Shown: piece by piece, positions 27,929-37,440 of the stretch
How the letters are laid out: each line of letters opens with the position of its first letter
Position numbering within the stretch: the first letter of the stretch is position 1
From: Streptomyces sp. NRRL F-4489
Lineage (GTDB): Bacteria; Actinomycetota; Actinomycetes; Streptomycetales; Streptomycetaceae
Assembly: GCF_001509485.1 (NCBI RefSeq)
Contig: NZ_LLZI01000251.1
Span: 1-39,225, forward strand
DNA length: 39,225 nucleotides
Reading direction: 5' to 3'
The notes under the pieces: model-generated
Database searches by the model: none
What the model was told of the DNA's origin: nothing
The model's input: only the letters and a program-made list of their open reading frames with translations
Made by a program: the position numbers and the translations under genes

Positions 27929-28913
27929 GGAGGCGACGCCGCGGGGCGAGGCCGGGCGGCAGGCGCGGAGGGAGGCGCACGGGCAGGCGCAGGCGCACGG
28001 GCCCGCGAACGCGCACGGACAGGCGAAGGCATCGGGGCCGGCGCCGGCGTCCGGGCCGGCATCTGCGTCCGGGCCGGGGCCGCGGTGGCCGGCCGGGCTG
28101 CTGCGCAGCGAGATCGCGCTCACCTTCCGGCGGTGGCGCACCCTGGTGCTGCTGGCGGTCCTGGCGGCGGTCCCCGTCCTGATCGGGATCGCCGTCCGGA
28201 TCGAGAGCGGGCGGCGGGGCGGCGCCGGTGCGGACGGCCGCGGCCCGGCGTTCCTCGCCCAGGTCGCCGGCAACGGCCTCTTCCTGGTCTTCGCCGCTCT
28301 CGCCGTGACGCTGCCGGTGTTCCTGCCGATGGCCGCCGGGGTGATCGCGGGCGACGCGGTGGCCGGCGAGGCGCACACCGGGACGCTGCGCTACCTCCTC
28401 GTCGCGCCCGCCGGCCGTACCCGCCTGCTGATCGCCAAGTTCGCCGCGGCCGCGGTGTTCTGCCTGGCCGGCACGCTGGCGGTGGCGCTCGCCGCGCTGG
28501 CCACCGGCGCGGCGCTGTTCCCCCTGGGCCGGGTCACGCTGCTGGACGGCAGTTCACTGTCCCTCGGCGCGGGGCTGCTGCGGGCGCTGGCGGTCGCGGC
28601 CGTGGTGGCGCTCTCGCTGCTGGGGGTGGTGGCCCTCGGCCTGTTCGTCTCCACGCTCACCGACAGCGGGATCGCCGCGATGGCCACCACGGTCGGCCTG
28701 GTGATCACCGCGCAGATCCTGGACGGCATACCCCAGCTCCAGGCGGTCGGGCCGTATCTCTTCCCGCACCACTGGCTGTCCTTCGCCGATCTGCTCCGGC
28801 AGCCCGTCTACTGGGACGGTATGGCCGAGAATCTTGGCCTCCAGGCGGTGTACGTGGCGGTGTTCGGCTCGGCGGCCTGGGCGCGCTTCACCACCCGCGA
28901 CATCACGGCCTGA
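27915..28913 (+). CDS. ABC-2 type transporter permease
   Basis: The 332-residue membrane partner of the preceding ATPase has six hydrophobic segments from about residue 75 to the end, with a topology typical of ABC-2 permeases. The first 55 residues are an unusual low-complexity tail of repeated Gly-Gln-Ala-His and Ala-Ser-Gly-Pro words, probably disordered and cytoplasmic. If that tail is not translated, a later start would be needed, but no better ribosome-binding site is obvious. The 3' end overlaps the convergent RarD-type gene by 11 bases, leaving no room for a terminator. Confidence 0.85.
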   Translation: MSRAEEATPRGEAGRQARREAHGQAQAHGPANAHGQAKASGPAPASGPASASGPGPRWPAGLLRSEIALTFRRWRTLVLLAVLAAVPVLIGIAVRIESGRRGGAGADGRGPAFLAQVAGNGLFLVFAALAVTLPVFLPMAAGVIAGDAVAGEAHTGTLRYLLVAPAGRTRLLIAKFAAAAVFCLAGTLAVALAALATGAALFPLGRVTLLDGSSLSLGAGLLRALAVAAVVALSLLGVVALGLFVSTLTDSGIAAMATTVGLVITAQILDGIPQLQAVGPYLFPHHWLSFADLLRQPVYWDGMAENLGLQAVYVAVFGSAAWARFTTRDITA

Positions 28914-29877
28914 CGCGTCCGCGCGCCGCCCGGGCCGCCGCGTCCGCGGCCGCCTCGCCGGCCCGGGCCCCGGCGGCCGCCAGCGCGGCCCGTCCGCGCC
29001 GGGCGGTGCGCAGCGCGTCCCAGGTCAGCACCGCCAGCGCCGCCCACACCAGCGCGAAACCGGCCCAGCGCTCCGGCGGCATCCGCTCGCCGAAGACCGT
29101 CAGCCCCAGCAGGAACTGGAAGGTGGGCGCCAGGTACTGGAGCATCCCGACCGTGGTCAGCGGCAGCCGTACCGCGGACGCGCCGAAGCAGATCAGCGGC
29201 ACCGCGGTGGCGACCCCGCACCCCGCGAGCAGCAGCGCCTGCCCGGCCCCGCCGCTGACGAACGCCGACTCCCCGCGCACGCCCAGGTAGATCAGGTAGC
29301 CCAGGGCCGGCAGCGCCTGGAGGGTGGTCTCGGCGCTGAAGCCCTCGATACCGTCCAGCTTGATGCCCTTCTTGACCAGCCCGTACGTGGCGAACGACAG
29401 CGCGAGCCCGAGCGCGATCCACGGGATCCGGCCGTAGGCGAGGGTCATCACGACGACGGCCGCGGCGCCGACGCCGACCGCGGCCCACTGGAGCGGGCGC
29501 AGCCGCTCGCGCAGCACCAGCACCCCGAAGGCGATGCTGACCAGCGGGTTGATGAAGTAGCCGAGCGAGGCTTCGAGGACGTGCCCGGCGTTGACCGCCC
29601 AGATGTACAGGAACCAGTTCAGCGAGATCACCACGGCGCAGACCAGGACCATCCCGAGCCGGCGGGGCTGCCGCAGCAGCGGGCGTATCCAGCCCCAGCG
29701 GCGCAGCGCCGCCAGGATGACCAGGGCGACCGGCAGCGACCACAGCATGCGGTGGGCCAGGATCTCGGCCGGCGCGGTGGCGTCCAGCAGATGCCAGTAG
29801 AGCGGCAGCAGGCCCCACATGGTGTAGGCGGCGATGCCGTACGCCAGGCCGGCGCGCTGGTCGGTTCGGGACGGCAA
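28903..29877 (-). CDS. rarD: RarD-type EamA-family transporter
   Basis: The 324-residue protein has ten hydrophobic helices in two EamA repeats and belongs to the RarD branch of drug/metabolite transporters. Typical stretches are YGIAAYTMWGLLPLYW, EILAHRMLWSLP and SLNWFLYIWAVN. Its substrate is unknown. The frame is open to an ATG at 29940, but that codon has no ribosome-binding site. The TTG at 29877 has GGAGG seven bases upstream and begins just before helix 1, so I prefer it. The last 35 residues are an Ala/Arg-rich cytoplasmic tail. Confidence 0.82.
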   Translation of the reverse strand: MPSRTDQRAGLAYGIAAYTMWGLLPLYWHLLDATAPAEILAHRMLWSLPVALVILAALRRWGWIRPLLRQPRRLGMVLVCAVVISLNWFLYIWAVNAGHVLEASLGYFINPLVSIAFGVLVLRERLRPLQWAAVGVGAAAVVVMTLAYGRIPWIALGLALSFATYGLVKKGIKLDGIEGFSAETTLQALPALGYLIYLGVRGESAFVSGGAGQALLLAGCGVATAVPLICFGASAVRLPLTTVGMLQYLAPTFQFLLGLTVFGERMPPERWAGFALVWAALAVLTWDALRTARRGRAALAAAGARAGEAAADAAARAARGRVRP

Positions 29878-30033
29878 GGGAGCCTCCTGCGGTGCGGGGT
29901 CGATCCTGTGCAAGGTAGCGCCGCCCGACGGCATTGTCATGTCCGTCGCGAGTTACGGTCGTGGCAGGGGCGGGAGTGGGGGCCTGAGCGGGCCCGAGAG
30001 GGCCTGAGCGGGCAGGTGCGAGTGCGCGAAAAA

Positions 30034-30085
30034 GCCGCGGGTGCCCGCGGGAACGCCGGGTGGCGTTCCCGCGGGCACCCGCGGC
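30034..30085 (-). terminator. Terminator of korAB, 24-bp perfect stem
   Basis: Two 24-base arms (30034-30057 and 30062-30085) are perfect complements around the loop GGGT. On the minus strand, it starts 24 bases after the korB stop and is followed directly by TTTTT, the best intrinsic terminator in the window. Confidence 0.9.
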
Positions 30086-30108
30086 GGGTCCCGTCCGGAG
30101 TCGGGCGG

Positions 30109-31207
<1,099 letters not shown>

Positions 31208-31215
<8 letters not shown>

Positions 31216-33160
31216 TGATGGCCTCCTTGAGGACCGAAGCGAGCTGCTCGGCCTTGAACGGCATCCCGCTGACCTGGGTGTGGGAGCGCGCGTCGACCAG
31301 ATACTTGGCGCGCAGGAGCATGGCGAGCTGGCCGAGGTTCATCTCCGGCACCACCACCTTCTCGTAACGGCGCAGGACCTCGCCGAGATTCCCGGGGAAG
31401 GGGTTGAGGTGGCGCAGATGGGCCTGCGCGATACGCGCCCCCGCGCCCCGTACGCGCCGCACGGCGGCGGTGATCGGGCCGTAGGTGGAGCCCCAGCCCA
31501 GCACGAGGGTGTTCGCGCCCTGGCCGGACTCGTCCAGCGGGTCGTCGACCTCGACGTCGGGGACGGTGATGCCGTCGATCTTGGCCTGGCGGGTGCGGAC
31601 CATGAAGTCGTGGTTGGCCGGGTCGTAGGAGATGTTGCCGGTGCCGTCCTGCTTCTCGATCCCCCCGATCCGGTGCTCCAGCCCCGGCGTGCCCGGCACC
31701 GCCCACGGGCGCGCCAGCGTCTGCTCATCGCGCTTGTAGGGCCAGAACACCTCGGTGCCGTCGGCCAGTTGGTGGTTGGGGGCGGTGGCGAACCGCACCC
31801 GCAGGTCCGGCAGTTCGGCGACCTCGGGGATCCGCCAGGGCTCGGAACCGTTGGCCAGATAGCCATCGGAGAGCAGGAAGACCGGGGTGCGGTAGGTCAG
31901 CGCGATACGGGCCGCGTCCAGGGCGGCGTCGAAGCAGTCGGCGGGGGTCCGCGGGGCGACGATCGGGACCGGCGCCTCGCCGTTGCGCCCGTACATCGCC
32001 TGCAGCAGATCCGCCTGCTCCGTCTTCGTCGGCAACCCCGTGGAGGGGCCGCCGCGCTGGATGTCCACGATCAGCAGCGGCAGCTCCAGGCTGACCGCCA
32101 GGCCGATGGTCTCGGACTTCAGCGCCACACCGGGCCCGGAGGTCGTCGTCACGGCCAGGGAGCCGCCGAACGCCGCGCCCAGCGCCGCACCGATACCGGC
32201 GATCTCGTCCTCGGCCTGGAAGGTCCGCACGCCGAAGTTCTTGTGCTTGGACAGCTCGTGCAGGATGTCGGAGGCCGGCGTGATCGGGTACGAGCCCAGA
32301 TACAGCGGCAGATCCGCCTGCCGGGACGCGGCGATCAGCCCGTAGGACAGGGCCAGATTGCCGGAGATGTTGCGGTACGTGCCGGTGGGGAACGCGGTGG
32401 TGGCCGGAGCGACCTCGTAGGAGGTGGCGAAGTCCTCCGTCGTCTCACCGAAATTCCAGCCCGCCCGGAACGCGGTGACATTCGCCTCCGCGATCTGGGG
32501 CTTCTTGGCGAACTTCGCCCGCAGGAACTTCTCCGTGCCCTCGGTCGGACGGTGGTACATCCACGACAGCAGGCCCAGCGCGAACATGTTCTTGCTGCGC
32601 TCGGCCTCCTTGCGGGACAGCCCGAAGTCCTTGAGCGCCTCGATCGTCAGGGTCGTCAGCGGCACCGGGTGGACGCGGTAGGCGGACAGGGAGCCGTCTT
32701 CGAGGGGGTTGGTCTCGTAGCCGACCTTGGCCATGGGGCGCTTGGTGAACTCGTCGGTGTTGACGATGATCTCCGCGCCGCGCGGGACGTCGCCGATGTT
32801 GGCCTTCAACGCGGCCGGGTTCATCGCCACCAGGACGTTGGGGGCGTCACCGGGGGTGAGGATGTCGTGGTCGGCGAAGTGCAGCTGGAAGCTGGAGACG
32901 CCCGGGAGGGTCCCGGCGGGGGCGCGGATCTCGGCGGGGAAGTTCGGCAGCGTCGACAGGTCGTTGCCGAACGACGCCGTCTCGGACGTGAAACGGTCAC
33001 CGGTGAGCTGCATACCGTCACCGGAGTCGCCGGCGAACCGGATGATCACCCGGTCCAGGCGCCGGACTTCCTTGCCCGGGCCGCCGTCGCCGGACGTGCG
33101 CTGTTCCCCGACTAGCGCTCCGTCGGCCTGCTCGGCTGTGCTACTGACCTGGCTGGTCAC
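31208..33160 (-). CDS. korA: 2-oxoacid:ferredoxin oxidoreductase, fused gamma-alpha subunit
   Basis: The 650-residue subunit fuses the gamma domain (about 36-225, starting IRFAGDSGDGMQLTGD) to the alpha domain (about 265-640). The alpha domain carries YPITPAS, which contacts thiamine, and FQAEDEIAGIGAALGAAF. Such two-subunit enzymes lack the ferredoxin-like delta chain, so an external ferredoxin must take the electrons. Substrate choice between 2-oxoglutarate and other 2-oxoacids is inferred from the actinobacterial KorAB family. GTG 33160 is preceded by GGGAGG at a good distance. A partial iron-box-like palindrome lies about 93 bases upstream. Confidence 0.93.
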
Positions 33161-33424
33161 TGCTTCGGACCTCCCTCAAGGGGTGCGGCATCCCCGCCGG
33201 ACGCAGGGCGTGGGACGGGTCGTACCGACCGGTTGTCCCATAACCATCGTACTTGGGTAAGGGTGCCCTTCCCTGGTCCGGTCACATACTGGACGGCGGG
33301 ATGAGACACCGTTCTGTCATGGTTTGTCATCGAATCACTGCCCCCGTCACCCCCGTCTTCATGACGCACCGGCCTGGTCCATTGGTGCTAGGACCGGCGG
33401 GACGCGGCCTGGGGCGCCGGCTCG

Positions 33425-34117
33425 TCAGGAGTTGAGATAGGCCAGCACCGCGAGCACCCGGCGGTGGTCGCCGTCGCTCGGGGCCAGGCCCAGCTTCAGG
33501 AAGATGTTGCTGATGTGCTTCTCCACCGCGCCGTCGCTGACGACCAGCTGCCGGGCGATCGCGGAGTTGGTCCGGCCCTCGGCCATCAGCCCCAGGACCT
33601 CGCGCTCCCGCGGCGTCAGATGCGCCAGTACGTCCTGCTTGCGGCTGCGGCCCAGCAGCTGCGCCACCACCTCCGGGTCCAGCGCGGTGCCGCCCCGGGC
33701 CACCCGGACCACCGCGTCCACGAACTCCCGGACGTCGGCGACCCGGTCCTTGAGGAGATAGCCGACGCCCCGGCCGGCCCCGGCCAGGAGCTCGGTGGCG
33801 TACTGCTCCTCGACGTACTGCGAGAGCACCAGCACCGCCACCTCCGGGTGGTCCCGGCGCAGCCGGATCGCGGCGCGCAGCCCCTCGTCGGTGTGCGTCG
33901 GCGGCATCCGTACGTCCGCCACCACCACGTCCGGCGGGGTGCCCGCGGCGGCCAGCGCGGCGACCGTCCGCACCAGCGCCTCGCCGTCCCCCACGCCCGC
34001 GACGACCTCGTGCCCGCGGTCGGTCAGCAGGCGGGTCAGGCCCTCCCGCAGCAGCACCGAGTCCTCGGCGATGGCCACCCGCACTCTGTCGACCACGACC
34101 CGCGTTCCGTCGTCCAT
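33425..34117 (-). CDS. NarL/LuxR-family response regulator
   Basis: The 230-residue DNA-binding response regulator has a receiver domain (about 11-135) with acidic pocket Glu18-Asp19 and phospho-acceptor Asp68 in VVVADVRMPP, and a conserved Lys in YLLKDR. The C-terminal LuxR helix-turn-helix reads LTPREREVLGLMAEGRTN and DGAVEKHISNIF. The frame is open to 34189, but ATG 34117 gives the usual length and follows a GGGGGG stretch. It is the likely partner of one or both kinases upstream on the same strand; 208 bases with two parS sites separate it from the nearer kinase. Confidence 0.9.
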   Translation of the reverse strand: MDDGTRVVVDRVRVAIAEDSVLLREGLTRLLTDRGHEVVAGVGDGEALVRTVAALAAAGTPPDVVVADVRMPPTHTDEGLRAAIRLRRDHPEVAVLVLSQYVEEQYATELLAGAGRGVGYLLKDRVADVREFVDAVVRVARGGTALDPEVVAQLLGRSRKQDVLAHLTPREREVLGLMAEGRTNSAIARQLVVSDGAVEKHISNIFLKLGLAPSDGDHRRVLAVLAYLNS

Positions 34118-34231
34118 GACGCCCGTGCCCCCCACGCTTCCCCCATGCTCTGCCGCTGATGTGCCGCTGGTTTTGCCGTGCACCAGCATTCCAGCATCCG
34201 GGAGGGGGTGATGGGTGGGGAAGGGGCGGCT

Positions 34232-34247
34232 TGTTTCACGTGAAACA
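34232..34247. promoter_or_regulatory. parS site 1 (ParB binding site)
   Basis: TGTTTCACGTGAAACA is an exact 16-base palindrome matching the bacterial parS consensus and the Streptomyces core GTTTCACGTGAAAC. ParB loads here for chromosome segregation. The site is non-coding, between the response regulator and the kinase. Confidence 0.95.
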
Positions 34248-34270
34248 GCGTCTCGTCGCGGGAGACGGCG

Positions 34271-34286
34271 TGTTTCACGTGAAACA
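34271..34286. promoter_or_regulatory. parS site 2 (ParB binding site)
   Basis: A second exact copy of the same 16-base palindrome lies 39 bases from the first, centre to centre. A third, degenerate copy begins at 34294: the left half TGTTTCAC is intact and the right half is lost. Confidence 0.95.
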
Positions 34287-34325
34287 TCGGCGGTGTTTCA
34301 CGGGGGCGCCGGTCGCGTGAGGTGG

Positions 34326-35663
34326 TCAGCCGCGCCAGGGGAGTTCGGCCGTGACGGCGGTGGGGCCGCCGGGCGGGGAGTCCACGACGAGGAGGCCGTC
34401 GACGGAGTCCAGCCGCGCGGCGAGGTCGGCCAGTCCGCCGCCGGACTCGGGGTCCGCGCCGCCCTGCCCGTCGTCCGCGACCATGACCAGCAGCTGGTCC
34501 CCGCTTCGCCACACGTCCACGGTGGCGCGGTCGGCGCCGCTGTGCCGGGCGACGTTCCGCAGCAGCTCGGCGACGGTGAAGTAGGCGATGCCCTCGATCG
34601 CCGCGGCGGGCCGCTCGGCCAGGTCCACCCGGACCGCGACCGGCACCGGGCACCGCCCGGCCAGTGAGGTCAGCGCCGGGCCGAGTCCGCGGTCGGTGAG
34701 GATCGCCGGGTGGATGCCGCGGGCCAGGTCGCGCAGCTCCTGGAGCGCGATCTTCACCTCGCCGTGTGCCGCGTCCACCATCCGGGCCGCCGCGTGCGGG
34801 TCCTCCGCCAGCTTCTCCTTGGCCAGGCCCAGGTCCAGGGCGAGCGCCGCCAGCCGGGCCTGGGCGCCGTCGTGCAGCTCCCGCTCGATCCGCCGCAGAT
34901 CGGTGGCGGCGGTGTCGGCCAGGACGCCGCGGTCCGACTCCAGTTCGCTGACCCGGGCGGCCAGCGGCGAGGTCCCCAGCAGTCCGCGCACCAGCAGCCG
35001 GTCCACCGCGGTCAGCCCGCGGAACAGCCACGGCCCGGCCAGCACCAGCAGCAGTCCCACCCCGCCGGTCACGCCGGCCGCGACTCCCGGACTGACGTAG
35101 AGGACGGTGCCGTCGTCGCCCCACAGCTGGAGGCGCGGCAGCCCGGCGTACGCGGGGACGAAGCGGAACCACAGCGGGAAGGTCAGCATCGCCCAGCCCA
35201 CCGACCACCACGTCACCGCCAGGACGAACGCGCCCAGGGCCCACGGGAAGTGCACGAACGCGTAGAGCAGATGGCGCCAGGACGCCCCGCTGCGGAGCAG
35301 CGCGACCGTCCAGGCCACCGGGCCCGGCCGCGCCGGGCGCAGCGGCCGCGGGCCGGCGACCTCCAGCCCGAGCAGCGCCCGCGCGCGGGCCCGCTCCACG
35401 GCGCCCAGCCCGCGGGCCCCGGCCAGACCGCCGGCCAGCACCGGGATGCCGACGAACGTGATCAGCAGGCCGGCGCTCACGGACACCAGCGTGACCGCGT
35501 AGGCGAACATCAGGCAGGCCACCGGCAGGCTCAGGCACAGATACAGGAATTCCCGCCAGGTGCGGCCCGAGAAGGGGGCGGCCAGGCCCGCGGGGACCCG
35601 GCGGCGGCCTCGGGCCCGGGGGCCGGGGGCCGGGTGGGGGTGCGCGGAGTACGCGGTGTCCAT
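34326..35663 (-). CDS. Two-component sensor histidine kinase, HisKA_3 type (kinase 1)
   Basis: The 445-residue membrane kinase has an N-terminal putative-sensor domain with four hydrophobic segments (about 40-85 and 130-215), then a HisKA_3 dimerisation segment with phospho-acceptor His264 in ERELHDGAQARLAAL. The HATPase domain has the N box AELLRNVARHS and Gly-rich lid VADDGQGG and GGGLADL. This class pairs with NarL/LuxR-type regulators, matching the neighbouring gene. ATG 35663 is chosen because it precedes the first domain; upstream codons are low-complexity. It is paralogous to the next kinase. Confidence 0.92.
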   Translation of the reverse strand: MDTAYSAHPHPAPGPRARGRRRVPAGLAAPFSGRTWREFLYLCLSLPVACLMFAYAVTLVSVSAGLLITFVGIPVLAGGLAGARGLGAVERARARALLGLEVAGPRPLRPARPGPVAWTVALLRSGASWRHLLYAFVHFPWALGAFVLAVTWWSVGWAMLTFPLWFRFVPAYAGLPRLQLWGDDGTVLYVSPGVAAGVTGGVGLLLVLAGPWLFRGLTAVDRLLVRGLLGTSPLAARVSELESDRGVLADTAATDLRRIERELHDGAQARLAALALDLGLAKEKLAEDPHAAARMVDAAHGEVKIALQELRDLARGIHPAILTDRGLGPALTSLAGRCPVPVAVRVDLAERPAAAIEGIAYFTVAELLRNVARHSGADRATVDVWRSGDQLLVMVADDGQGGADPESGGGLADLAARLDSVDGLLVVDSPPGGPTAVTAELPWRG

Positions 35664-35781
35664 GTCTCGTCGTCCGTCCGTTGCGCCGTCGGCGGCCGGT
35701 GGCCGCGGCCGGCCCCTGCCGGCTGGTGTCCAGCCTCGGCGATCACTGCCGCCGGGGGAATGAGGCTGCTCGCAGTCCTGG

Positions 35782-35801
35782 GCGGGGGTTTTCCCCACCC
35801 T
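35782..35801. promoter_or_regulatory. Palindromic motif upstream of kinase 1
   Basis: GCGGGGGTTTTCCCCACCCT lies about 120 bases before the kinase 1 start and matches 17 of 20 bases of a motif ahead of kinase 2. It contains the inverted repeat GGGG(TTTT)CCCC. Next to it, TCCCCACCCTGGGGA (35792-35806) forms a second inverted repeat. Confidence 0.5.
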
Positions 35802-35914
35802 GGGGACGCGGGCGGGTGCGGGCTGGCGCGGGCTGGCGGTTCAGGGGGTGCGCTGGGATCGTCCCGGTGCGTACGCCCGGTGGGCCGTTCCGCAGGTGGG
35901 CCGCCCGGTCCGCT

Positions 35915-37177
35915 TTACGGCCGCGCCGCGCCCCGTTCCGCTCGTTCCGCCCGTGCCGTACGCCGTCCCTGCCGCGGTGGCGCGGAGGCGTCCGGGCGGG
36001 GCCGCCACGGCACCTCGGCCGTCACCCGGGTCGGGCCGCCCGCCGGGGAGTCCACCACGAACAGTCCGTCCACCGCGCCCAGCCGCTCCGCCAGCCCGGC
36101 CATCCCGCTGCCGCCGTCCAGCCGCGCCCCGCCCCGCCCGTCGTCGTGCACCTGGAACAGCAGCCGGTCCCGGGACCGCCACACCTCCACCGACGCCTGC
36201 CGCGCCCCGCTGTGCTTGGAGACGTTTTGCAGCAGCTCGGAGACGGTGAAGTAGACGATGCCCTCGATCGCGGGGGCGGGCCGCTCGGCCAGCTCCACGG
36301 ACGTGCTGACCGGCACCGTGCAGCGCCCGGCCAGCGATACCAGCGCCGGGCCCAGCCCGCGGTCGGTGAGGATCGCCGGATGGATGCCGCGTGCCAGGTC
36401 GCGCAGCTCCTGGAGGGCGAGCTTCACCTCGCCGTGCGCCTCGTCCACCATCGCCGCGACCGTCGCGTCCGCCCGGCCCTCGGCCAGCTTCTCCTTCGCC
36501 AGTCCGAGCCCCATGGCGAGCGCCACCAGCCGCGCCTGGGCGCCGTCGTGCAGATCCCGCTCGATCCGCCGCAGGTCGGCGGCGGCGGTGTCGGTGACCG
36601 CCATCCGGTCCGACTCCAGCTCGGCGATCCGCCGCTCCAGTTCGTCGGAGGGCGACAGCAGACCGCGCACCATCGCCCGGTCGGCGTTGGACAGCCAGCG
36701 GACCAGCCACGGCAGCACCGGCCAGGCCACGAGCAGCGAGACCAGGACGACCGCGAAGGTGAGGATCCCCCACGGCAGCCGGACCACGGTGAACAGCGCG
36801 TGCCGCCACGCCACCGGGTCCGTCAGCCCCCGCCGCAGCCACCCGGTCAGGCCCCGCTCCCGGGACCGCGGCCGGCTCGGCTCCGCCACCGCCACCCCGA
36901 GCCAGGCCCGCGCCCGGGCCCGTTCCAGCTTCCCGTAGAGCCGGCCGGCCGCCAGCCCGGTGGCCAGCAGCGGCAGCCCGATGACGGTGACGGACAGCCC
37001 GAGTCCGAGCACCAGCCACACCACCAGCACCGCGAACGCCGTGACCGACAGCGGGAGGTTGACCAGCAGATAGCCGATCTCCCGCCAGGTCCACCGGCTG
37101 AGCGGCGCCCGGGGCGGGGGCAGCGGCACCTCCTTTGCGGTCTCGTCGGCGGGGGCGGGTCGGGAGCGTTCCGTCAT
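35915..37177 (-). CDS. Two-component sensor histidine kinase, HisKA_3 type (kinase 2)
   Basis: The 420-residue paralogue of kinase 1 has the same order of parts: a membrane sensor domain (hydrophobic about 35-78 and 125-160), then DLRRIERDLHDGAQARL with phospho-acceptor His210, then an HATPase domain with SELLQNVSKHS and VHDDGRGG. Stretches such as ELRDLARGIHPAILTDRGL are identical in both kinases. The C-terminal 35 residues are a basic Arg/Ala-rich tail. It ends in TAA, and 250 bases separate it from kinase 1. No response regulator of its own is adjacent, so it may share the one downstream. Confidence 0.92.
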   Translation of the reverse strand: MTERSRPAPADETAKEVPLPPPRAPLSRWTWREIGYLLVNLPLSVTAFAVLVVWLVLGLGLSVTVIGLPLLATGLAAGRLYGKLERARARAWLGVAVAEPSRPRSRERGLTGWLRRGLTDPVAWRHALFTVVRLPWGILTFAVVLVSLLVAWPVLPWLVRWLSNADRAMVRGLLSPSDELERRIAELESDRMAVTDTAAADLRRIERDLHDGAQARLVALAMGLGLAKEKLAEGRADATVAAMVDEAHGEVKLALQELRDLARGIHPAILTDRGLGPALVSLAGRCTVPVSTSVELAERPAPAIEGIVYFTVSELLQNVSKHSGARQASVEVWRSRDRLLFQVHDDGRGGARLDGGSGMAGLAERLGAVDGLFVVDSPAGGPTRVTAEVPWRPRPDASAPPRQGRRTARAERAERGAARP

Positions 37178-37234
37178 GCGCCCCAGCTTGCCGGGCCGCG
37201 CGCCCGCGGACCATGGGGATCGTCGGGTGCGGGG

Positions 37235-37254
37235 GCGGGGGATTCCCCCACCTT
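37235..37254. promoter_or_regulatory. Palindromic motif upstream of kinase 2
   Basis: GCGGGGGATTCCCCCACCTT lies about 58 bases before the kinase 2 start and contains the inverted repeat GGGGGATTCCCCC. Seventeen of 20 bases match the motif ahead of kinase 1, which suggests a shared operator. Confidence 0.5.
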
Positions 37255-37282
37255 CCGGCTGGGCCGGCCATCGGCTCACGCC

Positions 37283-37368
37283 CCGGCGGGCCGTCGCCTT
37301 CCGGTCCGGTGGGCGGCCGTCTCGCGGCCCGGCGGCCCGTCGCCGCAGGGACCGGCGGGCCGTCACCT
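37283..37368. repeat. Spaced direct repeats between kinase 2 and the EccD-like gene
   Basis: CCGGCGGGCCGTCGCCT (37283-37299) recurs at 37352-37368 with a single change. A looser copy lies at 37328-37344. The spacing of the two good copies is 69 bases. Confidence 0.55.
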
Positions 37369-37403
37369 CCCGCGCCGCCGCAGCGGATTGGCGCGGGACG
37401 CTG

Positions 37404-37434
37404 TGGACAGCCCGCGGCGGCGGGACCGTATGGT
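37404..37434 (+). promoter_or_regulatory. Possible promoter giving a leaderless EccD-like mRNA
   Basis: TGGACA (37404-37409) and TATGGT (37429-37434) are 19 bases apart. The expected transcription start, 7 bases after TATGGT, coincides with the GTG at 37441. No Shine-Dalgarno sequence precedes that GTG, which fits a leaderless message. Confidence 0.4.
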
Positions 37435-37440
37435 GTTGCG

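Noticed and set aside
27940..28080. Short repeats encoding the permease N-terminal tail, considered as a CRISPR-like or minisatellite array
   Set aside because: The repeats are short, irregular and in frame within a coding region, with no unique spacers.
34036..35538. A minus-strand frame across both parS sites, translating them as FHVKH- and FHVKQ-like words
   Set aside because: It covers kinase 1 out of frame and is Gly/Arg/Ala-rich; the FHVK words only reflect the parS DNA sequence, and no ParA or ParB gene is present.
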